Shown piece after piece: positions 34,091-45,600 of a stretch of 64,000 nucleotides of DNA. Every line of letters begins with the position of its first letter. The first letter of the stretch is position 1. Position numbers and translations under genes: made by a program. The notes under the pieces are model-generated. The model did not search any database, was not told the origin of the DNA, and saw nothing but the letters and a program-made list of their open reading frames with translations. The stretch is from assembly GCF_019331695.1 (NCBI RefSeq), contig NZ_JAHBBI010000007.1, positions 62,001 to 126,000 of the forward strand, written 5' to 3'. Origin of the DNA: Bifidobacterium pluvialisilvae (lineage in GTDB: Bacteria > Actinomycetota > Actinomycetes > Actinomycetales > Bifidobacteriaceae).

Positions 34091-34474
34091 CTAGGCGATC
34101 TGGCCGTGCTTCTCGTAATTGGTCACGCGCGTGGCGTGGTTCTTCCCGTCGACGAACACGACCTTCGGCTTGTGCGTCCTGGCCTCCTCGGCGTCCATCT
34201 GGCAATAGCACATGATGATGGCGGTGTCGCCGGGGTCGAAGAAGTGGGCTGCGGCGCCGTTGAGGCAGATGATGCCGCTGCCGGGCTCTCCGGCGATCGT
34301 GTAGGTTTCGAGGCGCTGGCCGTTGTTCACGTTCACGACGGCGACCTTCTCGTATTCGAGGATGCCGGCGGCGTCGAGCAGTTCGGAGTCGACGGTGATG
34401 GAGCCGACGTAGTCGAGACGCGCCTCGGTGACGGTGACGCGATGGATCTTGCCCTTGAGCATATTGAGCTGCAT
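34091..34474 (-). CDS. panD: Aspartate 1-decarboxylase
   Basis: PanD makes beta-alanine from aspartate for pantothenate. The protein has 127 residues, the normal size. The self-processing site Gly24-Ser25 is present in DYVGSITVD, where Ser25 becomes the pyruvoyl group. The N-terminal [18 protein letters not shown] and [15 protein letters not shown] are diagnostic. The first four residues (MQLN) precede the usual MLKGK start; GAAACAATC upstream gives only a weak ribosome site, so the exact start may be the second Met. It is last of the pan genes on this strand, 150 bp after panC with a hairpin between. Confidence 0.96.
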   Translation of the reverse strand: MQLNMLKGKIHRVTVTEARLDYVGSITVDSELLDAAGILEYEKVAVVNVNNGQRLETYTIAGEPGSGIICLNGAAAHFFDPGDTAIIMCYCQMDAEEARTHKPKVVFVDGKNHATRVTNYEKHGQIA

Positions 34475-34508
34475 GATTGTTTCCTTGATTGAAGTTGTGG
34501 AATTGATG

Positions 34509-34560
34509 GGCTCCCCTCATCCCGCTTCGCGGACGGCTGGTCTCGGTTGCGAGGGGAGCC
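34509..34560 (-). repeat. GGCTCCCCTC hairpin between panC and panD
   Basis: GGCTCCCCTC and GAGGGGAGCC flank about 32 nt containing CCGCTTCGCGG. It is a member of the dispersed family also found at 12052, 34049, 42600 and 49850, and would form in the pan transcript. Confidence 0.5.
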
Positions 34561-34624
34561 GAATATGGCGGGGAGCCGAAGGGGGCGAATCGTCCGATGG
34601 CCTCAGTGGAAGACCATCGGGGAC

Positions 34625-35494
34625 TCAGTGGAGTTCGGGGTAGAAGAAGTTGTCGATCAGGCGGGTCTTGCCGATGCGTACGGCGATGGCGACGAGCACG
34701 GGCTGGTCGAGCGTGGCGACGGGGTGCACGTTCTCGAGGTCCACCACCTCAACATACTCCGGGTCGGCGAGCGGTTCGGTGGCCAGCACCTCGCGCACCT
34801 TGGCCTTGATGGCCTCGGCGCTCTTCTCGCCCGACTCGGCCAGCTCGCGGCCGGCCTCCAGCGCCTTGTGCAGGATCGGTGCGGCGGCGCGCTGCTCGGC
34901 GTTCAGGTACGTGTTGCGCGAGCTCTTGGCCAGGCCGTCGGCCTCGCGGATGATCGGGCAGCCGATGATCTCGATGTCGAAGTTGAGGTCGCGTACCATG
35001 CGCTTGATGACCAGCAGCTGCTGCGCGTCCTTCTGGCCGAAGTAGGCGCGGTTCGGCGTCACGATGTTGAACAGCTTGGCGACCACCGTGCACACGCCGC
35101 CGAAGTGCACCGGACGGCTCTTGCCGCACAGCTCCTCGGTGATCGTGGCCATGGTGATGGCGGTGGTGCGGTTCGGGTAGTACATCTCCTCGGGGGACGG
35201 GTTGAACAGCAGGTTCGCGCCGGCGCCGGAGACGAGCTTGGAGTCGCGGTCGAGGTCGCGCGGGTAGGCCTCGAGGTCCTCGTTCGGTCCGAACTGCACG
35301 GGGTTGACGAAGTCGGAGACGACCACACGGTCGTTGTCGGCCACGGCACGCTCGATAAGGCTCCTGTGGCCCTCGTGCAGGAAGCCCATGGTCGGCACGA
35401 GGCCGACGGACAGGCCCTGGGCCTTCCAGGCCTTGACCTGCTCGCGCACCTCGGCGATGGTGTGGACGACGGCGAATTCACTGGTTTCAGTCAT
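34625..35494 (-). CDS. panC: Pantothenate synthetase
   Basis: PanC joins pantoate and beta-alanine using ATP. The 289-residue protein has the HxGH nucleotidyl-transfer motif in VPTMGFLHEGHRSL (His40, His43), FVNPVQFGPNEDL with YPRDLD, FGQKDAQQL and the KMSKS-like LAKSSRNTYL. These are the standard PanC blocks, and the length is normal. It follows panB by 98 bp on the same strand. The upstream region has ATAAGAGGTAATCATC before the ATG, with AGAGG as ribosome site. Confidence 0.97.
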   Translation of the reverse strand: MTETSEFAVVHTIAEVREQVKAWKAQGLSVGLVPTMGFLHEGHRSLIERAVADNDRVVVSDFVNPVQFGPNEDLEAYPRDLDRDSKLVSGAGANLLFNPSPEEMYYPNRTTAITMATITEELCGKSRPVHFGGVCTVVAKLFNIVTPNRAYFGQKDAQQLLVIKRMVRDLNFDIEIIGCPIIREADGLAKSSRNTYLNAEQRAAAPILHKALEAGRELAESGEKSAEAIKAKVREVLATEPLADPEYVEVVDLENVHPVATLDQPVLVAIAVRIGKTRLIDNFFYPELH

Positions 35495-35592
35495 GATGAT
35501 TACCTCTTATGGTGTGAATATTGCGTTATATACGTTGATTTCATTACCTCCTCCGACAGGAGGAGGCGGTATGGCGGTCGATGCCGGGCTCG

Positions 35593-36420
35593 CTACTTGA
35601 GTTCGGCGAGGATCTCCTCGTTCATCGCGAAGCCCTCCTTGGCGTTGTCGGGGAAGGCACCGGACTTGACGTCCTTGATGTAGCTGCCGAACGCCTCTCG
35701 CATCTGCGTGCCGATCTCGGCATAGTGGCGCACGAACTTCGGCTTCATCTCTCCGTACATGTTGAGCAGATCCTGGTAGACGAGGATCTGGCCGTCGGTC
35801 ACATCGCCCGCGCCGATGCCGATCGTCGGGATGGAAAGCTCCTCGGTGATCTTCTTGGCGAGCAACGTGGGAATGCCCTCAAGCACCACGGCGAAGGCGC
35901 CGGCGTCCTCGATGGCGCGCGCGTCGTCGAGGATCTGCTGCGCTGTCTTGACGTTCTTGCCCTGCACTTTGAAGCCGCCGAACGCGTTCACCGACTGCGG
36001 GGTGAGGCCCAGATGCGCCATCACGGGGATGGACGCGGTCACGATGGCCCTGATCTGGTCGTGGAACGCCACGCCGCCCTCGAGCTTGACGGCCTGGGCG
36101 CCGCCCTCCTTGACGAGGCGTCCCGCGTTCTCCACGGCCTGGTCCACGGTGTGGTAGGCCATGAACGGCAGGTCCACCACCACGAGCGCGTTCTTCGCGC
36201 CGCGCGTCACGCACTTGGCGTGATGGATCATGTCCTCCATCGTCACCGGCAGCGTGGAGTCGTAGCCGAGCATGACCATGCCCAGCGAATCGCCGACGAG
36301 GATGCCGTCGATGCCGGATTCGTCAAGCAGCTTGGCCGTCGTGTAGTCGTAGGCGGTGAGCATCGAAAGCTTCTCGCCGCTCTCCTTGGCCGCACGGAAC
36401 GTTACCGCAGTGTGCTTCAT
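35593..36420 (-). CDS. panB: 3-methyl-2-oxobutanoate hydroxymethyltransferase
   Basis: PanB forms ketopantoate from 2-oxoisovalerate and methylene-tetrahydrofolate. The 275-residue protein shows LTAYDYTTAKLLDESGIDGI, LVGDSLGMVMLGYDSTLPVT, FMAYHTVDQAV, VKLEGG, VMAHLGLTPQSV and TIGIGAGDVTDGQILVYQD, a near-complete set of PanB signatures including the Mg-binding Asp residues. AAAGGATAACCAACA precedes the ATG. It is followed by panC and preceded, after 59 bp, by the reductase gene. Confidence 0.97.
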   Translation of the reverse strand: MKHTAVTFRAAKESGEKLSMLTAYDYTTAKLLDESGIDGILVGDSLGMVMLGYDSTLPVTMEDMIHHAKCVTRGAKNALVVVDLPFMAYHTVDQAVENAGRLVKEGGAQAVKLEGGVAFHDQIRAIVTASIPVMAHLGLTPQSVNAFGGFKVQGKNVKTAQQILDDARAIEDAGAFAVVLEGIPTLLAKKITEELSIPTIGIGAGDVTDGQILVYQDLLNMYGEMKPKFVRHYAEIGTQMREAFGSYIKDVKSGAFPDNAKEGFAMNEEILAELK

Positions 36421-36479
36421 TGTTGGTTATCCTTTCGTTGGTCGCGGTCGGCCGGGCCGATCCACGCCTGTTTTACTTG

Positions 36480-37391
36480 TTATTCGGTTATGGGTGAAAG
36501 TATCGTTCGCAGCCCGTCGTAGTCGCGATTGGGGTTCTTCGCGGCGGCGATGTCGATCAGCGCCTGCGAAAGCGGCCGGTATACGGCCAGCGCATCGTCC
36601 GGAAGCGCCTTGAGATGCGCCTCGACGGTGCCGGCGTCCGCACGCTCGACGGGGCCTGTAAGCGCCGCCTTCGCGCCGCGCTCGCAGAAGGAGTCCGCGT
36701 TGTGGCGAATCATCGCCGACAACGCCTCGCGGGCGTCGGATTCGCCGAATCCGCACGACCGCAGCGTCTCCACCGCCTGATTCCACAAGGCGATGGGCAG
36801 GTTGCTCGCCATGACCGCCGCCGCATGGTAACGCGTCTTGCTGTCGGCCTCCATCGTCCGGTTTGGGTTGCCGAGCGATGCAAGCAGCTGTGACATCGCC
36901 TCGGTGACCCGCGCATCGCCCTCCAGTGCGAAGAACGCGCCGGCGAGCTGGTCTCGGCCGTCGGTCGGGAAGCGCTCGCTCACCGCCTGCATCGGATGCA
37001 TCGAGAACGCGGAGACTCCGGCCTCGTCACTGCCGTCGAACACCCGGGACGACAGGCATCCGCTGCAGTGGCCGATGGCCATGCCGCTGACCGCATCTTC
37101 GGGCAGGTCGCGCAGGTCATGCCATACGCCGGCGATGGCGTCGTCCGGCGTGGTGACGATGAGCATGTCGCTCAGTTCCACGGCCGACATCAGCGACGGG
37201 AACGCGACGGCGGCCGTCGTCGCGTCAAAATCGGCCGCCTGGCGCGCGGCCGCATTCAACGCGTCCGCCGCGGCCTGCGATGACGTCATCGAACGACTGC
37301 AGTAGCCGCTGACGGTGACGGACGCCGACCCGCGAAGATGCGCGCCGAGTGCGCATCCCACCTTGCCCGCGCCGACGAATCCGATCCTCAT
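36480..37391 (-). CDS. Rossmann/DUF2520 oxidoreductase, probable ketopantoate reductase (PanG-like)
   Basis: This 303-residue protein starts MRIGFVGAGKVGCALGAHL, an NAD(P)-binding Rossmann fold. SFHPMQ-like FSMHPMQAVSE and RYHAAAVMASNLPIALWNQA are typical of the Rossmann-like plus DUF2520 family. A DUF2520 protein of Francisella was reported as an alternative ketopantoate reductase, PanG (recalled, not checked). The gene lies between coaX and panB, and no classical panE or ilvC is in the window, so ketopantoate reduction is the likely role. It overlaps the coaX stop by 4 bp (ATGA). The substrate assignment is inference from family and position. Confidence 0.75.
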   Translation of the reverse strand: MRIGFVGAGKVGCALGAHLRGSASVTVSGYCSRSMTSSQAAADALNAAARQAADFDATTAAVAFPSLMSAVELSDMLIVTTPDDAIAGVWHDLRDLPEDAVSGMAIGHCSGCLSSRVFDGSDEAGVSAFSMHPMQAVSERFPTDGRDQLAGAFFALEGDARVTEAMSQLLASLGNPNRTMEADSKTRYHAAAVMASNLPIALWNQAVETLRSCGFGESDAREALSAMIRHNADSFCERGAKAALTGPVERADAGTVEAHLKALPDDALAVYRPLSQALIDIAAAKNPNRDYDGLRTILSPITE

Positions 37392-38185
37392 GACCGGCGT
37401 CCCTTTCCTCGCGCGCCCTGCTTCTGAAGACGGGCGTAGATGATGGCCAGGCCCTTGAAGATGAGCTGACGGTCGTAGACGTCGATGGAGTCGGTGGCGT
37501 TGTACAGCACGCGTCCGAGACCACCGGTCGCCACGACCTTGAAATCATGGCCGATCTCCTTGCGGAACTGGGCGATCGTGTACTCCACGCCGCCGAGATA
37601 CTGGTAGTAGATGCCGGCCTGCATGGCCGTCTTCGTGTTCGTCGCCAGGATCGTCTCCGGCTGCTCGATCTCGATTTCCGGCAGCTGGGCCGTATGGCTC
37701 CACAGCGAGTTCGCGCTGGTCTCCAGTCCGACGCCGATCACGCCGGCGCTGAACGTGCCGTTCTCGTCCACGTAGTCGTAGGTCGTGGCCGTGCCGAAAT
37801 CGATGACCAGCACCGGGCCGCCATACAGGTAGTAGGCGCCGGCGCAGTCCGCGATGCGGTCCGCGCCCACGGTCTTCGGGTCGTCCAGCCGCAGATTGAT
37901 GCCGCAGCGGATGCCCGGCCCGATGATGATGGGATCGAGGTCGAGGAACTTCTTGATGCTCGAACGGAACGCGTACATGACCTTCGGCACCACGGAGGAG
38001 ATGATGACGTCATCGACCTCCTCGGGGCGGATATGCGACATCGTCATGAACGTCGAAAGCATCATCGCGTATTCGTCGCTCGTGCGACGGGTCTTCGTCG
38101 TCAGACGATACGTGCCGATGATGTCGTCGCCGTCGATGAATCCGATGACGATGTTCGTGTTGCCGATGTCCACGGCGATCAGCAT
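37388..38185 (-). CDS. coaX: Type III pantothenate kinase
   Basis: CoaX phosphorylates pantothenate, the first step of CoA synthesis. The 265-residue protein has the N-terminal phosphate loop LIAVDIGNTNIVIGFIDGD, SSVVPKV, then GADRIADCAGAYYLYGGPVL and VIDFGTATTYDYV, the signature of the ASKHA-fold type III enzyme. GGAAGAGACC precedes ATG 38185. The gene lies between coaBC and the PanG-like gene and is translationally coupled to the latter. No type I coaA was seen. Confidence 0.96.
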   Translation of the reverse strand: MLIAVDIGNTNIVIGFIDGDDIIGTYRLTTKTRRTSDEYAMMLSTFMTMSHIRPEEVDDVIISSVVPKVMYAFRSSIKKFLDLDPIIIGPGIRCGINLRLDDPKTVGADRIADCAGAYYLYGGPVLVIDFGTATTYDYVDENGTFSAGVIGVGLETSANSLWSHTAQLPEIEIEQPETILATNTKTAMQAGIYYQYLGGVEYTIAQFRKEIGHDFKVVATGGLGRVLYNATDSIDVYDRQLIFKGLAIIYARLQKQGARGKGRRS

Positions 38186-38258
38186 GGTCTCTTCCTCTCT
38201 TCCATCATTCCCGTTCTGTCATTCTGAGCGAAGGCCGTAAGGCCGGAGCCGAAGAATC

Positions 38259-39626
38259 TCACACCTCCTGCGCCACGCCCACCTTGCGCAGCGCGGCGAG
38301 CCGGCCGAGGATCAGCCTCGCCAGGTCGGTCTTGGGCATCTGGCCGATGCGTTCGATGTCGGCGATGCTGTGGTCGTGCTCCACGTCGTCGGGCGGGGTG
38401 AGAATCGTCACCACGTTCGTATCGGTGGCGAATCCGGCGCCGGGGTCGCGCAGGTTGTTGGCCACCAGCATGTCGCAGTGCTTCTCGGCGAGCTTCTTCG
38501 CCGCGTTCTCCACCAGATGCTCGGTCTCCATGGCGAACCCGCACAGCACCTGCGAGCCGTCGTCGCGCTTGTGCTCGCCGGCCCATGCGAGGATGTCCGG
38601 GTTCGAGACGAGCTCCAGCGTAAGGGTGGTGCGCCCATGCTTCTTGATCTTCTGCGGGCTGGCGGTCTCGGCGCGGAAGTCGCCGACCGCGGCGGCCATC
38701 ACCGTCACGTCGGTGGCGTCAAAGCGCTCGCTGACGGCGGCGAACATGTCACGTGCGGTCGTCACATCCACCACGTCCACGCCTTCGGGGGCCTCGAGGC
38801 TCACGGGGCCGGAGACCAGCGTCACATGCGCGCCCATATCGCGGGCGGCGGCGGCGAGGGCGTAGCCCATCTTGCCGGTGGAATGGTTGGTCAGGTATCG
38901 CACCGGGTCGAGCGGCTCCTGCGTGGGGCCGGCGGTCACCAGCACGTTCAGGCCCTTGAGCGGCTGATCGGCGTGGCCATCACCGGTCGCGGCCGGAGCG
39001 GGCGTCGTCGCATCGGTGGCGGCGTCGTTTTCGGCGAGCAGCGCGTCGATGGCCTTCTCGATGTCCTCCGGCTCGGCGAGACGTCCCTTGCCGACGTCCT
39101 GGCAGGCCAGCAGACCCGACGTGGGGTCGACGAAACGGAAGCCGAGCTCACGGCATTCGGCGATGTTGCGCTGCGTGGCCGGGTTCTCGTACATATGCAC
39201 GTTCATCGCCGGGCACACCAGCTTCGGGCAGGTGGCGGCGAGCGTCGTGCTCGTCAGATAGTCGTCGGCGATGCCGGACGCGAACTTCGCGATGACGTTC
39301 GCCGTGGCCGGCGCGATGACCACGACATCGGCCCACTTGGCGTCCTCGATATGGCTGACGCCCACGCGCGCCTCGCCGAACTCGTCGGTGTAGGTGGCGT
39401 ATTCGGCGGCCGGGAACATGGCCGTGCGCGTGGCGGTGTGCGTGAGGGAGTCGAAGGTGACGGGGCCCACGAACTTCGTGGCCGAGGCCGTCATCATCAC
39501 ACGGACCTCATGGCCGTGCTTGGTGAGGTTCGATGCCAGCTGGCACGCCTTGAACGCGGCTATGGAGCCGGTGACGCCCAGAAGAATATGACGCGGACGG
39601 GTGCCGCTGCTGTGATTGGCGCTCAT
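38259..39626 (-). CDS. coaBC: Bifunctional phosphopantothenoylcysteine decarboxylase/synthase
   Basis: The 455-residue fusion couples 4'-phosphopantothenate to cysteine and decarboxylates the product. The CoaC half (residues about 1-190) has LLGVTGSIAAFKACQLASNL, the active-site HIEDAKWADVVVIAPATANV and PAMNVHMYENPATQRN. The CoaB half starts near VLVTAGPTQEPLDPVRYLTN and contains NHSTGKMGYALAAAA, MAAAVGDFR and KIKK. A linker rich in Ala, Thr and Asp joins them and is longer than usual. Gene order coaBC-coaX-panG-panB-panC-panD supplies most steps from ketoisovalerate and aspartate to phosphopantetheine. Confidence 0.96.
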   Translation of the reverse strand: MSANHSSGTRPRHILLGVTGSIAAFKACQLASNLTKHGHEVRVMMTASATKFVGPVTFDSLTHTATRTAMFPAAEYATYTDEFGEARVGVSHIEDAKWADVVVIAPATANVIAKFASGIADDYLTSTTLAATCPKLVCPAMNVHMYENPATQRNIAECRELGFRFVDPTSGLLACQDVGKGRLAEPEDIEKAIDALLAENDAATDATTPAPAATGDGHADQPLKGLNVLVTAGPTQEPLDPVRYLTNHSTGKMGYALAAAARDMGAHVTLVSGPVSLEAPEGVDVVDVTTARDMFAAVSERFDATDVTVMAAAVGDFRAETASPQKIKKHGRTTLTLELVSNPDILAWAGEHKRDDGSQVLCGFAMETEHLVENAAKKLAEKHCDMLVANNLRDPGAGFATDTNVVTILTPPDDVEHDHSIADIERIGQMPKTDLARLILGRLAALRKVGVAQEV

Positions 39627-40005
39627 TACGCTGCCTCCATACGATACGGCGAAATCACCCTACGGTGGGCCGCCAGTTCGTCAGTCTCTGCGGGAAGTCC
39701 CCGTCAAAGCCGATACAAGTCTAATAAGCGAAGACCTGCCGTCGCCAGTTCATGCCAACAATTGCCGATGTAATCTTCCTCACACCCGACGTCCGCGTCA
39801 TCCCCGTGATGCGCGACTGCATGTGACCGTGAACAACTTTCCCGCAAACGCTGGCAACCGATGACGCCTTCCAACCGCAACGATATACAGTGATGATTAC
39901 CTTCCGGCAGAGGCGCTTTCGGAGGGAAAAGCAACATTATTCGGTTTCGTTTCTCGGTATTCACAATGATGGTGGCGGATTCGGAATCGGTGAAAGGACG
40001 GAAAC
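39627..40005. other. Intergenic region between divergent coaBC and SDR genes
   Basis: This 379-bp gap has no convincing gene. It should hold the promoter of the minus-strand coaBC cluster and that of the SDR gene. TATACAGT near 39890 could be a -10 box for the latter. I found no strong palindrome here. Confidence 0.4.
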
Positions 40006-40785
40006 ATGGGCGTTTATGTCATCACAGGCGCGTCGAGCGGCATCGGTGCCAAGACCGCGGAGATTCTGAAGAAGCACGGCCATGAGGTCGTCAACATCGA
40101 TTTGAAGGACGGCGACATCAGCGCGAACCTCGCCACCAAGGAAGGCCGCCAGTTCGCGCTCAACGCGCTGCACGAGCAGTACCCCGACGGCATCGATGGC
40201 ATGATCTGCAATGCCGGCGTCGCCGGAGGCCGTGCGCCGATCCCGCTGATTGTATCCCTGAACTACTTCGGCGCCACCGTGATGGCCGAAGGCGTGTTCG
40301 ACCTGCTGAAGAAGAAGCACGGCAGCTGCACCGTGACCTCTTCCAACTCCATCGCCCACGGCGACGCCCGCATGGACGTCGTCGGTATGCTCAACAACAA
40401 CCCCGACGAGGCGCGCATCGTCAACCTGGTCAAGGACTACGACCCCGCCGGCGGCCATGCCTTCTACGCGGCCACCAAGTACGCGCTCGCCCGCTGGGCC
40501 CGTCGCATGAGCGCCCAGTGGGGCGCCTCCGGAGTGCGCCTCAACGCGGTGGCCCCCGGCAACGTGCGCACCGCCATGACCGACAATCTCCTGCCCGAGC
40601 AGCGCGTGGCCATGGAGGCCATCCAGGTGCCCACCCACTATGGCGACGAACCGCTCATGGACCCGGAGGAGGTGGCCAACGTGATCGCCTTCGTCGCGTC
40701 CCCCGAGGCTCGCGGCCTCAACGGCGTGGTGCTCTTCGCCGACGGCGGCACCGACGCCCTGCTGCACTCCGAAAAGGTCTACTAA
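40006..40785 (+). CDS. Short-chain dehydrogenase/reductase (3-alpha-hydroxysteroid dehydrogenase-like)
   Basis: This 259-residue classical SDR has the cofactor loop [17 protein letters not shown] at the very N-terminus, CNAGVAGG in place of NNAG, the catalytic Ser in SSNSIAHGD, and YAATK with Tyr and Lys. The short N-terminus (loop starting at residue 5), the insert [20 protein letters not shown] before YAATK and the C-terminal FADGGTDAL resemble the bacterial 3-alpha/20-beta-hydroxysteroid dehydrogenase subgroup. The true substrate is unknown. AAAGGACGG stands before the ATG. A small NTF2-like gene follows after 65 bp and probably belongs to the same unit. Confidence 0.85.
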   Translation: MGVYVITGASSGIGAKTAEILKKHGHEVVNIDLKDGDISANLATKEGRQFALNALHEQYPDGIDGMICNAGVAGGRAPIPLIVSLNYFGATVMAEGVFDLLKKKHGSCTVTSSNSIAHGDARMDVVGMLNNNPDEARIVNLVKDYDPAGGHAFYAATKYALARWARRMSAQWGASGVRLNAVAPGNVRTAMTDNLLPEQRVAMEAIQVPTHYGDEPLMDPEEVANVIAFVASPEARGLNGVVLFADGGTDALLHSEKVY

Positions 40786-40850
40786 AGACCGGTCCCGCGC
40801 ATTCGCGCATCACGATTCGTTAAGCTTTCCAGACAGGAGCACACACCGTT

Positions 40851-41180
40851 ATGATCATCGACGATTACATCAAGGCGCTGCAGAACAAGGACTACGAGGC
40901 TCTTTCCGCCTGCTTCGCCGAACGCAGCCGCATGTTCGACTACTGCCCGTCGCTGGTGGGGCGTGAGAACACGTTCCTCTTCGGCGACAAGGCCATCGAC
41001 ATGTACTTCCACAACCAGTTCGTCATCGGCGGATTCTCCGTGGAGGATCCGCATGTGGTGAACAGCCGCACTGTCAACTTCTATGCCAACTACGCCGGCA
41101 CCATCATCCACGCGCTGGCGCAGATCGAGAACGTGGACGACTCCGGCAAGATCCAGGAGCTCGTCATCCGCCCGGCGTAG
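40851..41180 (+). CDS. Small SnoaL/NTF2-like protein
   Basis: This 109-residue protein has the alpha-plus-beta pattern of SnoaL-like NTF2 folds: IDDYIKALQNKDYEALSACF with a helix pair, an AER turn, then FGDKAIDMYFHNQFVIGGFS and strands YANYAGTIIHALAQIE. These small proteins act as isomerases, hydratases or ligand-binding partners. The position directly after the SDR suggests a shared pathway. CAGGAGCACACACCGTT carries the ribosome site AGGAG, 11 bases before the ATG. No catalytic residue can be assigned. Confidence 0.75.
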   Translation: MIIDDYIKALQNKDYEALSACFAERSRMFDYCPSLVGRENTFLFGDKAIDMYFHNQFVIGGFSVEDPHVVNSRTVNFYANYAGTIIHALAQIENVDDSGKIQELVIRPA

Positions 41181-41187
41181 GACTCCG

Positions 41188-41279
41188 AGGGCCGATATGC
41201 ATTTCGTGACACACTCAAGGCCGTTCGGCCGGGAGGCTTCGCCTCCCAAGCTTACGGTCACGAAATGCATATCGGCCCT
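41188..41279. repeat. Long inverted repeat, family E, copy 2
   Basis: Perfect 23-bp arms (41188-41210 and 41257-41279, including CCGATATGCATTTCGTGAC and its complement) enclose ACACTCAAGGCCGTTCGGCC and GGGAGGCTTCGCCTCCC. It starts 8 bp after the NTF2-like gene and may terminate it. Confidence 0.85.
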
Positions 41280-41337
41280 TTCTCGTTAGGGTGTGCAATT
41301 GCAAGACGCACTCCATCCTCCGGTTTTCGTTTAAGGG

Positions 41338-42590
<1,253 letters not shown>

Positions 42591-42599
42591 GGGTGTTCG

Positions 42600-42622
42600 G
42601 CTCCCCTTGTCGAGGGGAGCCG
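42600..42622. terminator. Hairpin between convergent regulator and lacZ genes
   Basis: GGCTCCCCT pairs with AGGGGAGCC around TGTCG. It lies 10 bp after the regulator stop codon and 65 bp from the lacZ stop. No T-run; belongs to the GGCTCCCCTC family. Confidence 0.5.
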
Positions 42623-42686
42623 TCTGCGTAGTCGGCTGAGGAGAGGCTGGCTACGGGGTCGTGCTCAGCCCCCCTCGGATCGCCTG

Positions 42687-45600
42687 CTACAGCAGCTCGA
42701 TGGCCACGTCGAGCGTGAGCGGCTTGGCGGCGTCGAGCTGGAACCGGTCGTGCACGGGCGCGCCCCACGAGTCGTCACCGCCGACGCCCATCTGGGCGGC
42801 GAGCAGACGTAGGAACGTGTGGCGCGGCGCGGGCAGCTCGTCCTGATGACGCGCCTCCTCGAGCATCAGCGTGGAGTAGGGGAGCAGGCTGGCGCAGAAC
42901 GTGTCGGAGCCCGACCGGCTCACCTTCATGCCGTGGCCGTACTCATCGGTGACCTCCAACCAACGCACGTCCTCATGGTTGCCGGTCTCCTGCGGCACCA
43001 GATACGGCGCCGCGGAATCGGGCGCCGTGGTCTCATAGACGCCCAGCTTGCCGCCGATCTTGCGGTCGAGATACGTCTCGTCCGGTCCAAGGCCGTAGAA
43101 CCGCAGGTTCGTGTACTGTGCGGGCAGCATCCACTCCAGGCCGAACGCCGGCAGGGTCGGCGCATCCACGCCGCCGGGGTAGGAGGCGGTCAGATGCACG
43201 CGGCCGTTGGCGTCCGCCTCGTAGCGCACGGTCACGCGGGTGCGGTTCGGCTCCGCCAGCTCGTATGCGTATTCGGCGGCGATGCCATGCTCCGAGGTCT
43301 CGAACCTCGTATCGGCCACACGGGCGTAACGCCCCGCGCCGAACCACTGCGCCCGGTCGAATCCGCTGCCATTGCCACGGTCGTTGTCGGTCAACGGGCG
43401 GAACGTGACGATATCCGGTCGACGGATGACCATTTCGCGGCCGCCCCGACGCAACGACACCATGCCGCCCTGCGTGCGAGAAAGCAGCACCTCGAAGTCG
43501 GCGCCCCCTGCCGCGCCGGTGCCGGTGCCGTGAATGCCGAGATTCCAGCGGCCGTCGACGACCACGGCCTTGCCGCCGGCCTTCGTTGCGCCCGCGTCCG
43601 CGATGCCATCGCCGCCAGTCGTGCCGTCTGACGCCACTGCCGCCGTATGCTGGCCGAACGTCAGCTCATAGCCGGCGTCCGCCCATGGGGTCGCATGGCG
43701 CAGTCGCTGGTCGACCTCATACGTCACCTCCACGCTTCCGCCGGCCGCGTTCGCATATTCCGCAGCGTCGGGAAACGCGACGTCGAATCGGCGGGTTTCG
43801 CCGGCCGGCACGACGAAATCGTAATCCGCACTCCAGCGCTCGACGCCGTCCACCAGCAGGCGGGCCGTGAACACGGAATCGGAAGTGTCGATAAACAGGT
43901 TCCCGTTCGTGATCGTCACGCCCGAATCATCCGGCACAATCTTCACGTTCGCATACAGCTGCCTGACCTCCTGCGCCTTGGGAGAGACGGTGCGGTCGGC
44001 GAACACGATGCCGTCGCCGGAGAACTCATAGTCGTGCGGCCGGTCGTCCCAGTCGCCGCCGTAGGTGAGCCGCTCCGTGCCGTCGCCGAGCCGCTGCCAC
44101 AGTGCCTGGTCGATGTAGTCCCAGATGAATCCGCCCTGATAGTGCGGATAGCGTTCCAACGCCGTATACAGCTGCATGCCGCCGACGGAATTGCCCATCG
44201 CATGCATGTATTCGCACGAGATGTACGGCTTCTTCGGGTCGTTCGTAAGATACTCCTCGATTTCGGCCGGCTTGGCGTACATGCGGCTTTCGATGTCGGA
44301 GGCGGCATCGAAACCGCGGTTCCAATACACGCCCTCGTAATGCACCGGTCGCACCCCGTCGAGTTCATGCACCAGGTCGTGCATGGCCTGGAACACCTCG
44401 CCGGCATACGATTCGTTGCCCAAGGACCAGATGACCACGCTCGGATGGTTGAAGTCGCGGCGCATCATGGAGTTCACGCGGTCGAGGCACGCGCCCTCCC
44501 ATTCGGGCCTGTTGCCCGGCACGTTGGTCTCCGGCGTCACCCGGTCGCCGGGAATGGACCAGCTGCCGTGCGTCTCGATGTTCGTCTCGTCGATGAGATA
44601 GACGCCGTATTCGTCGCACAGCTCGTACCAGCGGGTCTGGTTCGGATAGTGCGACGTGCGTACGGCGTTGAGATTATGCCGCTTGAGGAAGCGAACGTCC
44701 CACAGCATGTCCTCCTCGGTGACGGCGCGGCCGCGACGGGCGTCGAACTCGTGACGGTCCACGCCCTTGAACACGATGCGTTTGCCGTTGAGCTTCATGA
44801 TGCCGCCGTCGATGGCGAAACGGCGGAAGCCGATGCGGGTCTGTGCCACCTCGATGACGTCGTCGACAGTATTGTTCAACGGGCCGTTCAACGTGACGGT
44901 GAGCGTATACAGCTTCGGGTCCTCGGCGCTCCACGGTGCGACCTCGCCCACGCCGTCCTTGATATGCAGCGCGCCGTCGACGATGTCGTCGGCGCTGAAT
45001 TCGCGGCTCCAGACGATGCCGGTGTTGCCGTCGACGATTTCGACGATGCCGGCGTCGACCGCCGTGGCGTTGTCGATTCGTGCGATGACGTCGATCGAGC
45101 CCGTTTTCGTCGTATGGTCGTAATCGGCCACGGCACGCAGATCGGTCACATGGGCCTCAGGCCAGGCCGTAAGTTCCACGCTGCGGAACAGGCCGTGCAG
45201 ACGCCAGAAATCCTGGTCTTCCAGCCAGCTGGCGCTCGCATATTCGTAGCAGGCCACCGCCAGCACGTTGTGCCCTTCTTGAATCGCATCGGAGACATCG
45301 AACTCGCTGGGGGTGAACGAATCCTCGGCATAGCCGACGAGCGTGCCGTTGAGCCACACGTAGATCGCGGTCTGCGCGCCGTGGAACGTCAATGTCACCG
45401 TGCGGCGCCCGCGTATCGCCGCGGCGACCTCGGGGCCGGCCGTGAATTCACGGCGATACAGCGCCACGTGGTTGTGTTCCGGAATGTCGGGGGCGGTCGG
45501 GTTCTCATGTCCGTCCCACGGGTACTGGATGTTCACGTACTTCGGCGGCAGATATCCGGCCGTCTCCAGATGGCCCGGCACTGCGATGGCGCCGAAGGCG

